A stretch of 64,000 nt of DNA from Rhizoctonia solani (taxonomy: Eukaryota; Basidiomycota; Agaricomycetes; Cantharellales; Ceratobasidiaceae): assembly GCF_016906535.1 (NCBI RefSeq), contig NC_057377.1, positions 1,178,001 to 1,242,000 of the forward strand. The letters are read 5' to 3'. Made by a program: the position numbers and the translations under genes. This document shows, piece by piece, positions 61,947-64,000 of this stretch. Below the pieces are notes generated by a model, which was given only the letters and a program-made list of their open reading frames with translations, did not search any database and was not told where the DNA came from. Position 1 is the first letter of the stretch. Every line of letters starts with the position of its first letter.

Positions 61947-64000
61947 TCATTTGATGAATGTGGGGGTCGTGCCGAGCACGTAACTTCCTCCGCGAGGAAG
62001 CCCATTCTTGCTGGTAGTTGCTGGCGAGCTGGCACCAGATCCAACAGGAGAGCCTCCCTTGGGAGACAGTGTGACCACGCCCAGTCCATAGGGAGGGGTG
62101 CCTCCAGGGGACGAATGATGGAAACACACACGACTGACAAGCTCCGAGTATGCTTGGTCAAGGAAACAAGGCGGAGAGCTGGGCGAATTTTGTTCCTCGG
62201 CAGCATCTTCCGTGGGCTGTTCAGCCTGATTAGCACCGGCCTTAGAAGGGCTCGATGGGCTTGTAATTAGTAGCGACTGGGAGGGAGATGAAGATGGGGA
62301 AAGGAGGCCATTGTCGTTCGACTGAGGCAATGACGGGGGAGGTAGCAAGGGCTGGCGTTTCATCGTGGGCGAGGAGGAAGGTGAGTTGTGAGCTGAGTCT
62401 GGCGGGGTAATGGTAACAGGCATCTAGGTTCAAGCATTTAAATTAATATTTTTTACACAAATATGACTACATCATTACACACCTTCAATGGCTCAGCGAG
62501 CGGGGTATATACCTCACTGTGAAAATCCACCCCAAAGTCGCTCTCCGGAAGCTCCAATGGGCGTTTGACATGTTCTGGAGAAGACGGCGGGCTAAAACTG
62601 TCCACCTCCCGCGGCTCTTCCTTCTTCTCCGCAGGCTTTGGTAGTGCAGGAATCTTGGGCACGTTTGCTGAAGGGCTTACATAATTGGATAAACGTAAGC
62701 CGAGTAAATGCGGTTGGGGCCCAGTGGATAGCGGAGCAGGAGGCGCTTTGATGGGTGGAGGGGGAGCGACGACTGATGTCGAGTACGAGCGCGGCTTGGT
62801 CGTAGGTGGCGGGGGCGTGGGGGAGCTGGTCTGGTATGTAAGAGGATTGAATGATCTGGGTGCAGAAGACTGATCTCCAGATTTGGATGGGTTGGTGAGA
62901 CCGAGCCCGTTCGATTCCGGGCGCTCGAATTCGACGCGGTAGTTTTGGCCTTGATTGTTATCCCACCATTCGCCTACGCCATGCGCATCGTACTTGACCA
63001 CGCAGAACAGGGTGCGATCGGGCAAGCTTCGTTCAATGTCATCGAGCTTGATGGTAAACGTAAACTTGTCCCATGAAGCATCAATTGAGCCAGGCACGAT
63101 GCCAGGTGGAAGACTCGAGCTGTACGACGCGTTGATTTCGCTTGCGGTCTCCCAGTTGTCTGTTGTATATCGGACAACGATTGTTTTTCCAAAGGCCACG
63201 TTGCGAACAAGAATGGTGCCATGGAGGCGGGGTGGGCGTATGGCTGGCAGGGATAGATATTGGAGATGGACGTATGACTGCGGGGGTGGCTGGAAAGCAA
63301 GTTGTGAAGTGGTTGGGGCAAGTCGGACGAAGGCCTGGGTGGAAGAGACCTGGGGGAAAGGGTAACCCTTGCCGTTTTCGGGCTCGGTTTCTGTTTCTGT
63401 ATCGTCTGCGCCATTGTACTCGCCGGATACAGTAATCGGACGCGCGCCTTTGTCAAATGTCCTGACCGACTCCAGACTGCGGAAGAAAAAATATTGAATT
63501 GAGTAAATGCGATGGGGTCAGATAACCCACATACCCTAGCTCTTTGAAGTGGACCCGCGGGGTTGTGGGAGCACTTTTGGCAATCCTCCTCGGCTCGTTC
63601 ATGGACGAGATGTTGGGAGAGCTGAGGGAAGACTTGAGGCTTGGCTTGAGTGGCTGGCCATTGGACTTGCGGATAACGGGGGTCGTGGCGCCCGATGCGG
63701 GAGGAGAGGACCGTGACCTATCGAGACCAGCGTCGGCCATAGAGGCCGAACGACCGTGGCTGGAACCATTGAGTGACAAATTCTTTTGGGCGCCGACGGG
63801 AAGCAGACGGGGGCTAAGAAGAGCCGGGACGGGGGAAGGGGACGGAGATGCCGGCAACATTGAAGAGGACAAGGATCGAGGCACGGGCGTAGGCATGTCG
63901 TCATTTTGGATGCCGTTAGCAAACGACGACGTAAACTGGGCGAATGAGCCCAGGGGGAGTATTGCGGCGCGGCGGGTGGGGGGTTCGGCCGTGGCTGGTT
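61947..64000 (-). CDS. CBM21 protein, probable PP1 glycogen-targeting subunit (copy B), partial
   Basis: Three exons are visible (63535-64000, 62483-63476, 61947-62423). The reading frame is open to the window edge without a required start (..TAEPPTRRAAILPLGSFAQF then NGIQNDDMPTPVPRSL), so the N-terminus probably lies outside; an internal ATG at 63896 is possible but less likely. Like copy A it has SNGQPLKPSLKSSLSSPNIS, SAPTTPRVHF (RVxF docking), SLESVRTFDKGARPITV after the first intron, and a CBM21 domain: LHGTILVRNVAFGKTIVVRY, TTDNWETASEINASYSS, WDKFTFTIKLDDIE, VKYDAHGVGEWWDNNQGQNY. The tail has FLDQAYSELVSRVCFHHSS, aligned to KDQSYADFIAKYCF of copy A. It probably has the same role; what separates the two functions is not visible. 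Confidence 0.92.

Overview
The window is nuclear DNA of a filamentous basidiomycete. Protein genes are split by many short introns (mostly 41-65 bases) with internal branch-point-like TAAC/TGAC signals, genes are close together on both strands, and the proteins are typical of fungi (COG8, Ess1/Pin1, Sec7-PH, RasGEF, RNA-dependent RNA polymerase, tannase, DUF1996, GH88). The style and family content resemble an agaricomycete such as Rhizoctonia; that identification is inference, not something the sequence proves. I see no rRNA, tRNA, CRISPR or intact transposase gene.

Layout. 0.8-3.6 kb: Ess1/Pin1 prolyl isomerase (-) divergent from the Golgi tether subunit COG8 (+). 5.2-9.4 kb: a Sec7-PH Arf exchange factor (-) divergent from an RS-rich, probably splicing-related protein (+). 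9.6-12.2 kb: a SET-domain lysine methyltransferase (-) divergent from a small unknown protein (+). 12.7-22.7 kb: a run of + strand genes: secreted GH88 unsaturated glucuronyl hydrolase, Fhit-like HIT hydrolase, a large disordered protein of unknown function, a WBP11-type splicing factor, and a class III aminotransferase. 22.7-30.3 kb: an AT-rich accessory stretch with two tandem secreted DUF1996 genes, a possible small secreted protein and two MITE-like inverted-repeat elements. 30.4-36.8 kb: a coiled-coil protein and an SH3-RasGEFN-RasGEF protein (+). 37.2-44.5 kb (-): an RNA-dependent RNA polymerase and a secreted tannase/feruloyl esterase. 45.0-49.4 kb (+): an Srs2/UvrD-type helicase. 49.4-64.0 kb: two paralogous CBM21 proteins, probably glycogen-targeting subunits of protein phosphatase 1, arranged tail to tail inside about 10 kb of sequence with no convincing gene.

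How the genes relate. Most are unrelated housekeeping genes. Two secretory-pathway genes (COG8, Sec7-PH) and two pre-mRNA-processing candidates (RS protein, WBP11) lie in the left part. GH88, tannase and the DUF1996 pair are secreted and fit growth on plant material. RdRP is the RNA-silencing amplification enzyme. The two CBM21/PP1 subunits point to glycogen control.

The most notable signals are a nine-base motif (TGCGGGGTA, containing a CreA/Mig1-like GCGGGG core) repeated many times only in the gene-poor DNA around the glycogen genes; four probable GC-AG introns in four genes; an E-box (GTCACGTGAGTA) shared by two bidirectional promoters; the paralogous tail-to-tail CBM21 pair; and the tandem DUF1996 pair. 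I did not find a clearly new biological system. Exon boundaries given here were read by eye.
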